Below, in pieces: positions 63,751-64,000 of a stretch of 64,000 nt of DNA. The stretch comes from Rachicladosporium sp. CCFEE 5018. Taxonomy: Eukaryota; Ascomycota; Dothideomycetes; Cladosporiales; Cladosporiaceae. Position numbers and translations under genes: made by a program. The stretch covers positions 2,209,732 through 2,273,731 of the forward strand of contig KZ111140.1 of the NCBI GenBank assembly GCA_002077045.2. The letters are read 5' to 3'. The notes under the pieces were generated by a model, which had not been told where the DNA came from, did not search any database, and saw only the letters and a list, made by a program, of their open reading frames with translations. Positions within the stretch are counted from its first letter, which is position 1. Every line of letters starts with the position of its first letter.

Positions 63751-64000
63751 TCAGCGATCAGTCTCCGATACCATGGTTACTGCAAGGCATGCATCGTTCC
63801 GATCACGAAGGATTCTGGACGCCATGCTGCCTGTCTGATCGTCGTGGATTCGGTGCAAGTCTGCAGCTTGGTAACGCAGAGGGTTGCCTATAAGCACACC
63901 AGCACCAGGCGTCGCATAGCTTGCCAGTTCTGGCAAACGGTCGAACAGCGCGTTCAGATCCGCGACCATGTCAGCTGAGAGAGTGGGTTCTATTTCGCGA
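63751..64000 (-). other. Open frame inside RPN11 copy B intron 1
   Basis: A minus-strand frame open from the window edge to TGA at 63751. It includes MVADLNALFDRLPELASY and ends near RILRDRNDACLAVTMVSETDR. The last part resembles the copy A frame RVLRHHNDAGLAITIAS in the same intron, with several silent changes. It may be the 3' end of a nested gene. Confidence 0.35.

Larger units (their letters stand above)
52755..63820. repeat. Second copy of block 23318-34385
   Basis: Same order and strands as the first copy. It starts at the gap inside the kinase and fades out in RPN11 intron 1. The kinase part is almost identical; RPN11 differs at roughly one base in eight by eye. Confidence 0.95.

Noticed and set aside
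1..64000. tRNA, rRNA, CRISPR array, transposon or virus-derived genes
   Set aside because: I looked for tRNA-like B-box arms, rRNA motifs, regularly spaced repeats, terminal inverted repeats and transposase or reverse-transcriptase motifs and saw none that I could support.

Overview
The window is nuclear DNA of a filamentous or yeast-like ascomycete fungus. Most introns are 45-70 bases with GT(A/G)NGT donors and CTNAC-like branch points. Several genes are fungus-specific (DUF3405, Mtc1, an Srk1/Rck2-type kinase, fungal EthD and NAAA-like proteins) and there are many small secreted Ser/Thr-rich proteins. A Dothideomycete with a duplicated or hybrid genome, for example a Hortaea-like black yeast, would fit. 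That placement is inference; nothing in the sequence proves it.

Layout. Two runs of exactly 100 N (12922-13021 and 52655-52754) split the window into three contigs. Contig 1 carries the 3' part of KAP120, a glycine-zipper protein, an NAD(P)-binding Rossmann protein, a HAD hydrolase, a coiled-coil protein, a small membrane ORF and a catechol O-methyltransferase. Contig 2 begins with a second copy of glycine-zipper to coiled-coil (13022-18576 matches 4232-9767). It continues with a DUF3405 protein, an Srk1/Rck2-type kinase, MTC1, an LPMO-like secreted protein, two decaying orphan genes, RPN11, the class I histone deacetylase RPD3, a phosphatidylserine-decarboxylase-like enzyme, two Ser/Thr-rich secreted proteins, a p24 cargo receptor, an EthD protein, a NAAA/acid-ceramidase-like amidase, an unknown secreted protein and an IlvD/Edd dehydratase cut by the gap. 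Contig 3 starts inside a second copy of the kinase and repeats kinase to RPN11 (52755 to about 63820 matches 23318 to about 34385).

Both second copies start exactly at a gap, so the tandem look may come from scaffolding two diverged homeologues or haplotypes. The copies are not identical: stretches about 1-3% different alternate with patches near 12-13%, as expected if conversion has partly homogenised two diverged parental genomes.

Most notable observations: (1) a same-strand ORF of about 180 codons lying wholly inside an unusually long (867-base) first intron of the essential proteasome gene RPN11; (2) two neighbouring orphan genes broken in both copies by different, non-shared stop codons and frameshifts; (3) a nonsense mutation in one copy of the LPMO-like gene; (4) a GC-AG intron in both RPN11 copies; (5) an in-frame, partly conserved ORF directly after the RPN11 stop; (6) a sharp breakpoint 110 bases upstream of the coiled-coil gene. 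I found no tRNA, rRNA, CRISPR array, complete transposon or virus. No tool was run: exon models come from reading splice motifs and frames, and divergence figures are rough counts by eye.
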